Counted from the first letter of the stretch, positions 8,092 through 16,595 are shown. The stretch: 57,629 nucleotides of DNA from Nitrososphaeraceae archaeon (GCA_021325295.1 JAJPHM010000005.1:1-57629); one strand, 5' to 3'. Program-made: numbers and translations. Notes: generated by a model not told the origin, from the sequence alone.

Positions 8092-8537
8092 ATGAGCCTA
8101 AGCGACATCACCGGAATGCTATCCGGCAGAACAGGAATACAACAATCAGTAAGCTCGTCGATAATGTCTACTATCATGAACTATATGATGTAAAAAATGA
8201 TGAATAGAGGAATTGGCAGCTTTATGAATTCCGGTGGCAGCAATATAGGTGGCATGACATCTGCAATATCTGAACTGCAAAATGGAATAAACAACAATAA
8301 TCAGCATGAGCTTTTGCAGATGGTTCAGCAAAATACTGGAATACAGATCCAAGTCAAGCCCAGTTGTATACACAACATACTTTAGGATTGCTAAATGAAC
8401 ACGCAAACAATAACCCCGAAGGACTGAGTGCGATACTTGGTAACTTTATGGGTGGAAATAACCAAGGTCAGCAGTTCGGCGCACAGCAACAACAGCAAGG
8501 CGATCTTGGCGGACTAGCAAACGAGCTTGGATTCTGA
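8092..8537 (+). pseudogene. Disrupted small Asn/Gln-rich protein gene (one stop, one frameshift)
   Basis: ATG at 8092 begins MSLSDITGMLSGRTGIQQSV and reaches TAA at 8191-8193; the same frame resumes at once (KMMNRGIGSFMNSGGSNIGG...) to about 8335. Protein-like sequence then continues in the next frame (NTDPSQAQLYTQHTLGLLNE, ending ANELGF) to TGA at 8535. One base change plus one added base near 8330-8345 would restore a roughly 147-residue protein with Gly/Met and Asn/Gln-rich parts. A TATA-like ACTAAATATC sits about 24 nt before the ATG, so the promoter looks intact. Decay or sequencing error are both possible. Neighbours are DUF2382 stress genes. Confidence 0.55.
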
Positions 8538-8545
8538 CCATCCTT

Positions 8546-8562
8546 TTTATTTTTTGTTACAT
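8546..8562 (+). terminator. T-rich terminator after the broken gene
   Basis: TTTTTATTTTTTG follows the TGA at 8535-8537 by about 8 nt. Runs of T are the usual archaeal termination signal and no hairpin is needed. Confidence 0.4.
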
Positions 8563-8742
8563 TCTATAGCTTCAAATTTTGCTACGTTCACAACACAAGA
8601 AAAACAAATGATGACTGTAGACTAGTTGCCGATAGTTGTTAGCAAAAATAACGCTGAATACAGACGTATGATTATGATTCTAACAGAAAAAGCTATGACT
8701 TTGTCAGCCCATACTTAAATGATTTGAATTGCTACAGTCGCT

Positions 8743-9426
8743 ATGTCATCCACAACATCAAGTATACCATGGTCTGATGTCATCAAAAAAGAGGCCAGAG
8801 GCCTAGACGGCTACGACCTTGGAGAAGTACAGGACGTGGGACAGAACTATGTCCTGACACAAAAGGGAATTGCAAGCAAAAAGAAATTCTTTATTCCAAA
8901 GTATCTAGTGAATGGATACGACGGAGACAAGCTCTGGTTTAACGTATCAGAAACCCAAGCAGAAAACGAGTTTATGCGCGACAGCCCACCAATGACTACA
9001 GAATACACAAGATACAGAACAACAGAGACGCCCGTCGACATTGAAACTAGGATACCTGTAATAGAAGAGAGGCTAAATGTTGCAAAAAGAGTATCAACGC
9101 AGGAGGCTACCATTACAAAAGAACCGCTAACGGAGACCAAGACAATGGATGTTCCTGTGACTCATGAAGAGCTCAACGTAGAGCGAAGGCCGGCAAGCAG
9201 CAGTACCTCGGCAACAGAAGGACCTGTTCAATCAAAGACAGAAATGAAAGTACCGCTGAGCAGCGAACAGGTTGAAGTTACAAAAGAACCCTACGTGAAG
9301 GAAGAGGTGGTAGTCAAAAAGACACCAGTAACAGAGACACAGACAGTAAGTGACACAGTGACAAGTGAGAAGGTAAATGTTCAGGGTGGAACTGTACCGT
9401 CGAATATGGATACTGACGAGGACTAG
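8743..9426 (+). CDS. PRC-barrel plus DUF2382 (YsnF/AvaK-like) protein
   Basis: 227 residues from ATG, with TATA-like ATACTTAAATG centred 27 nt upstream. Residues about 8-70 are a PRC-barrel domain (IPWSDVIKKEARGLDGYDLG, then the KKFFIPKYLVNGYD strand). Residues about 95-210 carry DUF2382 units: RIPVIEERLNVAKRVSTQEA, TKEPLTETKTMDVPVTHEEL, NVERRPA, then a second set (VEVTKEPYVKEEVVVKKTPV). The protein is highly charged with no signal peptide. It is a close paralogue of the next gene (9470), from which it is separated by 43 nt. Role in stress is inferred from the family only. Confidence 0.82.
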   Translation: MSSTTSSIPWSDVIKKEARGLDGYDLGEVQDVGQNYVLTQKGIASKKKFFIPKYLVNGYDGDKLWFNVSETQAENEFMRDSPPMTTEYTRYRTTETPVDIETRIPVIEERLNVAKRVSTQEATITKEPLTETKTMDVPVTHEELNVERRPASSSTSATEGPVQSKTEMKVPLSSEQVEVTKEPYVKEEVVVKKTPVTETQTVSDTVTSEKVNVQGGTVPSNMDTDED

Positions 9427-9469
9427 CTCTGATAAATAGACAGTCCCATCGATAGGAGACTATAATCAA

Positions 9470-10219
9470 ATGTCATCTACCCCTACAAACTCAAAGGAAC
9501 TTGGCACATCACCCAATTCACCTGTAGCAAACTGGGACAGAATAATCCACAAAAACGTAAGAAGTGCTGATAACGAACCAGTAGGCCAAGTAATTGCTTT
9601 GCCGGACAATCAACCCACAATTGTTATTACGACACAGGGCTCAAGAGGTGAATACCTGATACCTCGATCGGCAGTACAAGGCTTCAATGGCGCTGAAGTA
9701 TTTTTGAAGTTAAACGCGGCAGAGCTAGGCAAGTATAGGGTCAAAGATGGGGAAACCTACGAAGGCAGACATAGCGAGATATTGTCAGGACAGCAGACAC
9801 CACCAACAACTGCTGCACCTCCACAAAAACCAAAACCCAAGGAGACCAAAGTTCCAGTCATAGAAGAGAGGCTAAAGGCTTCTAAAATCAGCTCAACAGA
9901 GGAGGCTGTAATAACAAAAGAGCCAATAACAGAAACCAAGACAATAGAAGTTCCAGTCACCCATGAAGAGATAGTGATTGAAAGAAGACCTGCTACCTCG
10001 CAGAATCAAATATCAAAAGAAGACCCTGCAAAGGGCAAACAGCAGCTCAAAGTATCTCTGAGCAGAGAAGAAATCGAAGTAGTCAAGGAGCCTATTGTAA
10101 AGGAAGAAATTGTAGTCAAGAAAAAGCCTGTTACTGAAACAAAGAAAGTAACCGATACAGTGAGGAAGGAAAAAGTCACAGTAACTGATTCTAAGGGAAT
10201 GCAGCAGAATGTGGCTTGA
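9470..10219 (+). CDS. PRC-barrel plus DUF2382 (YsnF/AvaK-like) protein, tandem paralogue
   Basis: 249 residues from ATG; AGGAG lies 10 nt upstream, so this second gene has a ribosome site and probably shares the mRNA of the gene before it. The domain order is the same: PRC barrel (about 22-85; VGQVIALPDNQPTIVITTQG, EYLIPRSAVQGF) then DUF2382 (about 125-240; KVPVIEERLKASKISSTEEA, TKEPITETKTIEVPVTHEEI). Much of the second domain can be aligned by eye with the upstream paralogue, so a tandem duplication is likely. Probably cytoplasmic. Confidence 0.82.
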   Translation: MSSTPTNSKELGTSPNSPVANWDRIIHKNVRSADNEPVGQVIALPDNQPTIVITTQGSRGEYLIPRSAVQGFNGAEVFLKLNAAELGKYRVKDGETYEGRHSEILSGQQTPPTTAAPPQKPKPKETKVPVIEERLKASKISSTEEAVITKEPITETKTIEVPVTHEEIVIERRPATSQNQISKEDPAKGKQQLKVSLSREEIEVVKEPIVKEEIVVKKKPVTETKKVTDTVRKEKVTVTDSKGMQQNVA

Positions 10220-10282
10220 TATAGACGATAACAACCGAAGGCAAGAAAGATAACAAAATGGTACTATTTGACTGTGGAAGTT

Positions 10283-10297
10283 ATCTTTTTTTATTTT
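10283..10297 (+). terminator. T-rich terminator of the DUF2382 pair
   Basis: ATCTTTTTTTATTTT lies about 64 nt after the TGA of the second paralogue and before an AT-rich convergent gap. It fits intrinsic archaeal termination. Confidence 0.4.
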
Positions 10298-10445
10298 AGA
10301 TAATTTACCATTATTTCAGAATATAATATAAAATAAAATTACCTAGTCAGTCAGAACTAAAGATACACGCTGTCAGCAATGCTTAGTCTTGCAGTATGTA
10401 TAGAACACCTATTGTTCATTTAACTGATAAACTAGCATGGCTTAG

Positions 10446-10952
10446 CTAACTGTTTTCCAGCCTTTTCGACCAGTCTATTCTCGAATCAATTACATTTATC
10501 TGCTCTTCAAGCAATTTGACATAACCGTTTAGCATTCTTGCCTGTTCTGAATAGGATTTGGTGCGAATTTCTGCCATTGTTTCTTCAAACACCTGTGTAA
10601 CTCCATTTACCTTGTCACCCAAATAGCTGATGTCACGTGCATCCTTTTCTGCAATAATCGAAGAAGGATCGGTTACTCTTGTGACATAGGGTTTTGTTTT
10701 GTGCTTGACGACCTTCTTGGCCTTTTTGGCAGTAGTTGTGATAAGCTCCTTGATTGATTGTCCTGCTTGATTGGCTTTGGCGCTGACCGATTCTTCCTCT
10801 TCATTGGTTTCTGAAGATTCAAGGTCTTTTTTGTCATAGTAGACTTCTGTCTTTGATGGTGTAATTATGGCTACCGTCTCATCGGTACTATCAGGCTCAG
10901 AATTTATCTCTTCATAGTCTTTTGCGGTGCCAGCCCGTCTAGCAGGTTTCAT
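10446..10952 (-). CDS. Charged helical protein sharing the C-terminal domain of the protein at 6294-7175
   Basis: 168 residues. The first 70 are acidic and low in complexity (EEINSEPDSTDETVAIITPS...), then a Lys/Ala helix (IKELITTTAKKAKKVVKHKT) and a helical block (DISYLGDKVNGVTQVFEETM, then SYSEQARMLNGYVKLLEEQI). The block aligns along its length with the end of the protein at 6294-7175: KELITTTAK/KELVTATAK, ISYLGD/ISRMGD, and matching FEETMAEI/FEDVLAQI. It bounds the DUF2382 cluster on the far side, in opposite orientation. Soluble, unknown function; the shared domain suggests the two act in one pathway. Confidence 0.72.
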   Translation of the reverse strand: MKPARRAGTAKDYEEINSEPDSTDETVAIITPSKTEVYYDKKDLESSETNEEEESVSAKANQAGQSIKELITTTAKKAKKVVKHKTKPYVTRVTDPSSIIAEKDARDISYLGDKVNGVTQVFEETMAEIRTKSYSEQARMLNGYVKLLEEQINVIDSRIDWSKRLENS

Positions 10953-11119
10953 AATTTAGTTAGCATATCAAGATATATTTAGATTACAGATAGGTAAACC
11001 TGATCTAAAAAGTGGCTGCCGTATGCTAATCTAGAGACAGACTAGAAGGAAGATACGGGAAGCAGGTTATCGTTTCAACATTATTCTTGATTTAATCTGT
11101 CTACTACTCGGTGGTGTGT

Positions 11120-11839
11120 TTATTCTCCTGTGTACACATGAAATGTCATGGATTGTATTCCAAGTTTTCCCGGGCCGGTAAATCTATTCAGAAAGATATT
11201 GGTGCCTGCAAACAACCCTGTCCTTATTCCAAGCTTGATAGTGTCCATCCTGACTGAAGCCTGCTTGTAGAGGAAGGCGCCAGGCTCTATGTCTATCTGC
11301 TCTCCCGGACCAAGTTCCCTCTCCAAAACATTGCCATATCCATGTAGCGCTAGCAGTCCAGGACCTTTGAACGAATCTATGAAAAAGCCAGTACCACCAA
11401 AAACTAAATTGGAAATTCCCCTTACCCTAAAGAAGGAGTATTCCACAGTATCCGTGGCAAACAGAAACTGGTGTTCCCTGACATGCAACTCCTCTCCAGC
11501 TCCAAGCTCTACAAATACAAGCTGACCGGTGGCATCACGCGAGAACGCAATCCTACCGTTGCCCGATGCTTGAGTCACTACGACAGGAAGACCAGCCAGC
11601 ATGCGCTTTCCAATCCCCTTGAGTACTCTAGAGGTAATTTCGACGCCAGGATCTTTCCACAATAAAATATGGTGTTCAAAAAATATTGGCCTAGATGAAG
11701 ATTTCATGGCTATTGTAGCTACAGGAACTAGCTCACCTTCTATGGTCATATCCATTCCTTCAAAGGAAAGGTCATGTTTTGTCTGGATTAGTTTCAAGAA
11801 TATAGGATACTGTGGGCACCATTTAATAATTATTCTCAA
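11120..11839 (-). CDS. AIM24/TIGR00266-type protein
   Basis: 239 residues. The beta-rich repeats of the AIM24 family are visible: FEHHILLWKDPGVEIT, the G-x-G-R-I-A-F-S-R-D-x-x-G block, LGAGEELHVREHQFLFATDT, and GPGLLALHGYGNVLERELGP. The family forms a double-psi-like beta sandwich; the mitochondrial member stabilises inner-membrane organisation, while archaeal and bacterial members are uncharacterised. No signal peptide or membrane helix. Stand-alone gene; the sequence upstream to 11951 is shared with the divergent small acidic gene. Confidence 0.85.
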   Translation of the reverse strand: MRIIIKWCPQYPIFLKLIQTKHDLSFEGMDMTIEGELVPVATIAMKSSSRPIFFEHHILLWKDPGVEITSRVLKGIGKRMLAGLPVVVTQASGNGRIAFSRDATGQLVFVELGAGEELHVREHQFLFATDTVEYSFFRVRGISNLVFGGTGFFIDSFKGPGLLALHGYGNVLERELGPGEQIDIEPGAFLYKQASVRMDTIKLGIRTGLFAGTNIFLNRFTGPGKLGIQSMTFHVYTGE

Positions 11840-11951
11840 ATAATGAACGGATAGGTAATGCTGTCTGTAGGATGACCTTGCTGCTCCGGACTGCAGACGG
11901 GCAAATGTAGAACAAGACTGTCAAATTGTTATTAACAATAAACGTTACCAG

Positions 11952-12077
11952 ATGTCATTGAGCAATAAAGACGCGGAAAGAGATGAAATGAACGAAGAGA
12001 GGCACGATATCGAAGACCAAGAGCAGTTTATAACTGACGAAGAGGAGCAGGAAGAACTTGACGAAGGCGTAGAGTAG
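11952..12077 (+). CDS. 41-residue acidic protein
   Basis: ATG to TAG, 41 residues, with about 18 Asp/Glu (for example DEMNEERHDIEDQEQFI and the EEEQEELDEGVE tail). The AT-rich TTGTTATTAAC about 20-25 nt before the ATG can serve as a TATA box. Such strongly acidic mini-proteins are frequent in Thaumarchaeota. No fold is predicted beyond one helix. The opposite-strand reading of these bases is a mirror artefact of the GAA/GAG-rich sequence. Confidence 0.55.
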   Translation: MSLSNKDAERDEMNEERHDIEDQEQFITDEEEQEELDEGVE

Positions 12078-12115
12078 ACCTTCAATTTTGTCAAGGCGCA
12101 AAATCTTCTTGCCAT

Positions 12116-12631
12116 CTAGATCAGGCGGCCTAAAGACGATACTATAGAGCCGAATGTAAAACTCAGCCTTTGCCATATTGAAGCCAAGTTGCTGGCTCCA
12201 AATATGCTTGATTCAATTGCAGTTGCAACAAAGTACCATTTTGGCACTGAACCAAACCCTATTTCAACACAGCCCATCTGCAAGCATGTCCAGCTACGGG
12301 ATGGTATAGTTGTGCCGGCTGCAACAAAGTACATGATATCTTCGAGGACCATTAGTGCAAACATGACCTGCCAAGCTCTGGCGATTGATCTGAGCGGGTT
12401 TGTCCTCAGGCCTGCAAAATTATTCGTGCTGGAAATGACAAACGATGTTGTCAAAAAAATAGGAAGGACAAAGAAGACGTGGTAAGGGTAGATATGTGCA
12501 AATAATGGTGCTTGCTCAAGCGGCATAAAGTAGTTGATAAATAAATGGTATTCGAGCAGTGCAAATAAAGCCGCAAATAACAGGCAATACACAAGCTGCT
12601 TTATGCCTGCATTGTTCAAACCTTTTCTCAA
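12116..12631 (-). CDS. Multi-spanning membrane protein, paralogue of the one at 27526-28134
   Basis: 171 residues from a TTG; an AT-rich TATA-like stretch (complement of about 12646-12660) precedes it. Four hydrophobic segments at about 12-30, 45-68, 88-105 and 130-150. Conserved landmarks recur in the protein at 27526-28134: LEYHLF / LEYYYI, PYHVFFVLPIF / SYHLFPMMLIF, VLEDIMYF / MVEDLSWFF, and PKWYFVATAI / PYWYLAAIAI, the last two spaced similarly. The embedded Glu-Asp, His and Trp residues suggest an enzyme or transporter core, but no named family is recognised. Confidence 0.65.
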   Translation of the reverse strand: MRKGLNNAGIKQLVYCLLFAALFALLEYHLFINYFMPLEQAPLFAHIYPYHVFFVLPIFLTTSFVISSTNNFAGLRTNPLRSIARAWQVMFALMVLEDIMYFVAAGTTIPSRSWTCLQMGCVEIGFGSVPKWYFVATAIESSIFGASNLASIWQRLSFTFGSIVSSLGRLI

Positions 12632-12820
12632 TTGCGAGCATACAAATATCTTGATAAATGGAGTATTGAACTTTGTCCTGTACTGGAGGACAAATCGAAC
12701 GATTTTTCAGATCGTCTCCTTGAAGCGATACTTGCTCGACTTCGCCCATGTCAATGGAATGGTAGTCAGACAGCAATACGTGTGAGCATGCTAGACAAGA
12801 TGCCAAAAAATTCTACATGA
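12632..12820 (+). CDS. Possible small protein ahead of the helicase gene (doubtful)
   Basis: 62 codons from a TTG that directly abuts the TTG of the divergent gene. The composition is natural (YKYLDKWSIELCPVLEDKSN, DRLLEAILARLRP) and it ends 61 nt before the helicase. Against it: no TATA box or ribosome site fits, and the promoter of the opposite gene lies within it. Start uncertain. Confidence 0.27.
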   Translation: MRAYKYLDKWSIELCPVLEDKSNDFSDRLLEAILARLRPCQWNGSQTAIRVSMLDKMPKNST

Positions 12821-12849
12821 ACACCCCCTCTCCTGCGCACCCTTCTTTC

Positions 12850-12859
12850 TTAATATACT
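12850..12859 (+). promoter_or_regulatory. TATA box of the helicase gene
   Basis: TTAATATACT is centred 27 nt before the ATG at 12882, preceded by a C/T-rich stretch. It indicates that the helicase is transcribed from its own promoter as a leaderless mRNA. Confidence 0.55.
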
Positions 12860-12881
12860 GGTAACTCAAAGGCTAGTCTCC

Positions 12882-14315
12882 ATGCAAAAGGAAAGAAGTA
12901 ACAGGACCCGTATCGCAGGGCAAAAAATCGAATTTGTCACTGCTTTGGACTTGATTTCAAACGGTCCACAAGCCTGCAATATAATTCATAAAAAAACAGG
13001 TTCCATTGATGGGCATGAACCTGTTGAAAACATTGTCAATCACCGTCAAATACAGGCCGCTATCATGAACCTCTGTTTTCCATTTTCCCTGAAGATCGAC
13101 CAGATCATGGCAGTTGACGCATGGATAGCCAACAGGTGCAAGGGTTCAATTATTTACGGAAGCGGTACCGGCAAGACAGAGATTGCATTTGAATGTGCCA
13201 GAAGAGCAGCCGAGATGAGGTGCTTGTGCGGCGTAGCAGACGAAGGCTTTAACATTGTCTTTCTTGTGCCGCGCAAAGTTCTTGTCGACCAGAATCTCAA
13301 AAGGCTGCAAAGTTACGGTATAGCGCCAGAGAATATAGGAAGATACTTTGGAGAGCAAAAGCAGATTCGTGAAATAATCATTGGTACTTACCATAGCGCT
13401 CTTCGTAATCTTGACATCATAAGAAGAGCCGACATGGTTATTTTTGATGAGGTCCATCTTGCCAGAGGCGCCTTTACTAGGATATTCGACCTAGTTAACC
13501 AATATCCGGACAAGCTACTGCTTGGGTTGACCGCCACAATAGATGAAAATGATCCCAAGAATTCTACAATCATAAATACAGTTCCACCTGTCAGGAAGTA
13601 TCTTATCAAGGACGCGGTCCAGGACAGGCGGCTTGCAAGGCCTATTATCCGCTCCATCGGGGTAAGGTTGACAGAAAAAGAACAGAGACTCTATGACCAA
13701 TACTCCACAAAGATACGAAATATCTCAAAGCGGTTCAACAGGTTCAGAGCAGAGGAGATGATGGAATTGATAAAGGTAGGAGGTTTTCCAAGCTGGCAAG
13801 CCAAGGCATGGTTTTTGAATGTCAAGAAGAGAAAGCAGCTTCTGGCTTCTTCAGAGAACAAGTTGCTGGCGGCTCTCGATCTCATAATGGCAAAACATCC
13901 TGATCAGAAGGTCATGGTATTTAGCGAAACTTTGGAGTCTATCAGGAAATTAAAACAGCTCCTAAAATCTAGAGGAATAGCATCTGCCCTCATTGATAGC
14001 AGAACATTTCCATATAGACGCCAGGTAATTCTGTCGGAATGGGGAAGGAGATTTAATGTATTGCTCTCTGTGCATACCCTTGAAGTTGGATTTGATGTAC
14101 CTGATGCCCAGATAGAGATAATCCTTGCAACAACCTCTAACGCAAATCAAGTAGTGCAGAGGATAGGAAGAGTACTGAGGAAGGTCCACAGAAAGGATTT
14201 TGCCCTGATATACCTGATCTATGTATCAGATACAAAAGATGACAGTACATTAACAATAGTAAGAAATGCCGTAGATACTAGCGGAGGATCCGAAAATGCA
14301 GGAGTTTGTGATTAA
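12882..14315 (+). CDS. SF2 DEAD/DEVH-box helicase (XPB/RecG-like core)
   Basis: 477 residues. All core SF2 motifs are seen: Walker A GSGTGKT (93-99), motif Ia VPRKVLVDQN, Walker B DEVH (189-192), motif III TAT (217-219), the second RecA domain with KVMVFSETLESI, motif V HTLEVGFDVPDAQIE and motif VI QRIGR (426-430). The N-terminal 85 residues are a short extension without a known domain; there is no nuclease or zinc-binding fusion. It should couple ATP hydrolysis to unwinding or remodelling of nucleic acid. It is followed at 145 nt by a GHKL ATPase gene on the same strand, an unusual partnership. Closest by look to XPB/UvrB-res type helicases; a true XPB role in repair is an alternative. Confidence 0.85.
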   Translation: MQKERSNRTRIAGQKIEFVTALDLISNGPQACNIIHKKTGSIDGHEPVENIVNHRQIQAAIMNLCFPFSLKIDQIMAVDAWIANRCKGSIIYGSGTGKTEIAFECARRAAEMRCLCGVADEGFNIVFLVPRKVLVDQNLKRLQSYGIAPENIGRYFGEQKQIREIIIGTYHSALRNLDIIRRADMVIFDEVHLARGAFTRIFDLVNQYPDKLLLGLTATIDENDPKNSTIINTVPPVRKYLIKDAVQDRRLARPIIRSIGVRLTEKEQRLYDQYSTKIRNISKRFNRFRAEEMMELIKVGGFPSWQAKAWFLNVKKRKQLLASSENKLLAALDLIMAKHPDQKVMVFSETLESIRKLKQLLKSRGIASALIDSRTFPYRRQVILSEWGRRFNVLLSVHTLEVGFDVPDAQIEIILATTSNANQVVQRIGRVLRKVHRKDFALIYLIYVSDTKDDSTLTIVRNAVDTSGGSENAGVCD

Positions 14316-14460
14316 TGCCCCTGCAAGATATTAAATTAAATATTCATAATGCATGGATTATAACAAGTACTACCCCAGCGTTACAAAAAAAAGAAATGCA
14401 CTGTTGGCACGGTTTTAGATCAGATTGCAAGCAGGACGCGGGTAGGTGAATTAAAACAAG

Positions 14461-15840
14461 ATGTCACAAACTAGCATGTATCCTCATGAAATTGGAAGAG
14501 ATCTTATCCCGGAGCTTGCTACACGGGTGTATAGCTCGCGGCTTGATTCCTTTAGGGAGGCAGTCTCTAACGCCTTCGATGAAGGCAGCAGACAAGTTGC
14601 ACTGACAATATCAAGTCACAGAATTGTCATCGAAGACTGGGGAAACGGCATTTCAAGTTATGATGAGTTCAGAAGATTTGGGCAAGCATCGAAAAAGTCC
14701 AGAGCCGGCGAAGTAATTGGAGAAAAGGGTTTGGGCAAGCTCTCCATGCTTAACCTCGGAAACATAGTGTATTTTGAAACCAACAATCAGAAAGTGGGAA
14801 TGAGATTTAGTATGACAATGACTGGTTTCAGCAAGCCAGCTTACGGCAAGAATAATGCCTTTGTTGAGCATAGAGGCACAAGAATAACAATTTCTCAGCT
14901 TTCAAAGAAAATTCAGATAAGTGAAGTTGTCTTCTATTTGCAGAGAGCGTTTGGATTGCGTATCGCCAATGGTGCCAGTATTTCAGTTAACGGTCAACCT
15001 GTAAGACCAATCTCTACGCTTGATCCCAAAGAATCCGTTCTGTTCACACTACCAAGGTGTGACATGCAGGTAACCGGAAATTTAAAGGCTGACAAAAATG
15101 GCAGAGGAATAGTCGATATTTATGTTGACCATGTATTTGTGTCTGCAACTGAAGTAGACACAAGGAGAAGTTTTAGCGGATGGGTAAATTGCAATTCCCT
15201 AACTCCAGAAACTTCGAGAAACAATATTGTTCAAGACAAGGCATATCGAGACTTTATAAGGCATTTGCGAAAATATGCCTCTAGATTTCCGCTAAAAACT
15301 ACGGCTATTGACAGAGCAAAGTTGCAACTTGGCAGAGAATTGAATACATTGCTGAAAAGCTACATCAAGGACATGAATATAGACGTGAGTAGAGAACAGG
15401 CCAATAGTTTCAAAAACAAATCAGGCGGATACCATTGTCAACATAAAAGAGACAGGATGCAAGGGATTATGGTTCATGCAAATACGAGGTACTCAAAACC
15501 ATTGCTAGGCCGAACAATCAGCGAAGAAAAAAAGTTTTATGGCTCGACCAGCAGCTCTGTTATCAGATGGGAATACGCAGACCTCGGAAACGACAAAGGG
15601 CCAATATATTTTGTGCCTCCTAACATGATCTATTGCAATACATCAAATGACCTCTTCAGATTTGCATTCATGAAAAGCAACTACTATGGTCCTACGTGGA
15701 TCAGAATGCTTCCCTACCTTGCCAGGGTCGCGGTTGAAATCAACAAGGAATCAATTAGATTGACGCCAGATCAATTCAACCAGAAAGTTGACGAAGCAAC
15801 GAGATATTTTCTAAAGCAAAAAAATATCCTTGTGAATTGA
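14461..15840 (+). CDS. GHKL-type ATPase (HSP90/MORC/MutL-like)
   Basis: 459 residues. The Bergerat ATP-binding fold is complete: N-box E33-x3-N37-x2-D40 (FREAVSNAFDEGS), D59-x-G-x-G63 (IEDWGNGIS) and the glycine loop 87-92 (GEKGLGKLSML). The next 150 residues contain a transducer-like beta domain (HRGTRITISQ, SISVNGQPVRP). The C-terminal 150 residues include a His/Cys-containing insert and an RWEYADLGNDKGPIYFVP strand set I cannot place. It lacks the histidine-kinase H box. AGGTG about 17 nt upstream may be the ribosome site. Paired with the SF2 helicase upstream. Function is unknown; a genome-maintenance or defence role is inferred from the pairing. Confidence 0.82.
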   Translation: MSQTSMYPHEIGRDLIPELATRVYSSRLDSFREAVSNAFDEGSRQVALTISSHRIVIEDWGNGISSYDEFRRFGQASKKSRAGEVIGEKGLGKLSMLNLGNIVYFETNNQKVGMRFSMTMTGFSKPAYGKNNAFVEHRGTRITISQLSKKIQISEVVFYLQRAFGLRIANGASISVNGQPVRPISTLDPKESVLFTLPRCDMQVTGNLKADKNGRGIVDIYVDHVFVSATEVDTRRSFSGWVNCNSLTPETSRNNIVQDKAYRDFIRHLRKYASRFPLKTTAIDRAKLQLGRELNTLLKSYIKDMNIDVSREQANSFKNKSGGYHCQHKRDRMQGIMVHANTRYSKPLLGRTISEEKKFYGSTSSSVIRWEYADLGNDKGPIYFVPPNMIYCNTSNDLFRFAFMKSNYYGPTWIRMLPYLARVAVEINKESIRLTPDQFNQKVDEATRYFLKQKNILVN

Positions 15841-15862
15841 AAAGTTTAATTTTACTTTCACG

Positions 15863-16408
15863 CTAAGCCTCAGTATCGGTTCTGGTATTTGCCCTAGTGG
15901 GTACTTCATTTTGTTCTATAGTTTTTGCCTTTTCAGTTGAGCTTACCACAGCAGAACCTTCCTCAGGGCTTGGAACGATCTGTGTTTCTTTGCGGGCAGG
16001 TGTTTTCATTCCTACGAGTGTGCCAGCAAGCCCTGCGAGGATAATTTCAAGAATTGTTGTCGCAATTCCAATTGCATTTGACCCAAGGCCCATCCCGGTA
16101 AGTGGATTACTTCCTCGAAGGACAATCCACAATATGATTGTCGATGCAGCACTTCCTGTTGCAGCAGAATACCAAGATTTGCCCCATGAGCCGGCAAATG
16201 GAGCGACCCAGAATAGCTGGACTATTCCAATTCCTATAATAAAAAATATTCCATTTTGGCTGATGCTTGCAGCCTGATTATGGCTAGATGAAGCCAAACT
16301 CACGACACTAGATGCCAAATAAAAATATAAAATTCCGGCTAGCGCTGCTGCTCCAGCTGCAGTTCCTGTGAGGGCGGCTACGAGACGATTCACTTTATTT
16401 TTCTCCAA
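15863..16408 (-). CDS. Four-helix membrane protein, third gene of the cupredoxin operon
   Basis: 181 residues from a TTG; the start lies inside the end of the preceding gene (14-nt overlap, with GGAG in the junction), indicating coupled translation. Hydrophobic helices at about 9-30, 50-70, 80-97 and 110-130, then a 45-residue polar tail ending RANTRTDTEA that should be cytoplasmic. Small residues (Ala/Gly/Ser) dominate the helices. It is the last gene of a three-gene set that starts with a cupredoxin, so a role in the membrane near copper-dependent electron transfer is possible. No family recognised. Confidence 0.65.
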   Translation of the reverse strand: MEKNKVNRLVAALTGTAAGAAALAGILYFYLASSVVSLASSSHNQAASISQNGIFFIIGIGIVQLFWVAPFAGSWGKSWYSAATGSAASTIILWIVLRGSNPLTGMGLGSNAIGIATTILEIILAGLAGTLVGMKTPARKETQIVPSPEEGSAVVSSTEKAKTIEQNEVPTRANTRTDTEA

Positions 16409-16580
16409 TATGACCCATCGCGTTTTGTAAACAGTTTATTACTATGCGTTCAATGTCAATGTAGCCGCATCCATGTAATGCCTTTTTGTTGACTACATTT
16501 ACGCTTGTTATCAAAAAATTTATGTCGTCTAACTGAGCATCTGGGTAATTCCAACCATATTTTACGCTATTTGCCCTCAT
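16395..16580 (-). CDS. Small soluble protein, second gene of the cupredoxin operon
   Basis: 61 residues from ATG, 15 nt after the cupredoxin stop and overlapping the next gene by 14 nt. The tight packing on one strand is the main support. Sequence is mixed alpha/beta with two Cys (LHGCGY..., VINCLQ) but no signal peptide, so it should be cytoplasmic. No family recognised. Confidence 0.48.
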   Translation of the reverse strand: MRANSVKYGWNYPDAQLDDINFLITSVNVVNKKALHGCGYIDIERIVINCLQNAMGHIGEK

Positions 16581-16595
16581 TTCAGTTCACCAGAA

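Noticed and set aside
1778-8193. Programmed stop-codon readthrough (such as selenocysteine or pyrrolysine)
   Set aside because: The stops involved are TGA and TAA in unrelated small genes, without a recoding structure; mutation or error is simpler.
11955-12176. 73-codon minus-strand frame
   Set aside because: It mirrors the GAA/GAG-rich acidic gene at 11952-12077 and overlaps the next membrane-protein gene.
12516-12806. 96-codon minus-strand frame
   Set aside because: Overlaps the start of the membrane-protein gene in another frame; composition is not protein-like.
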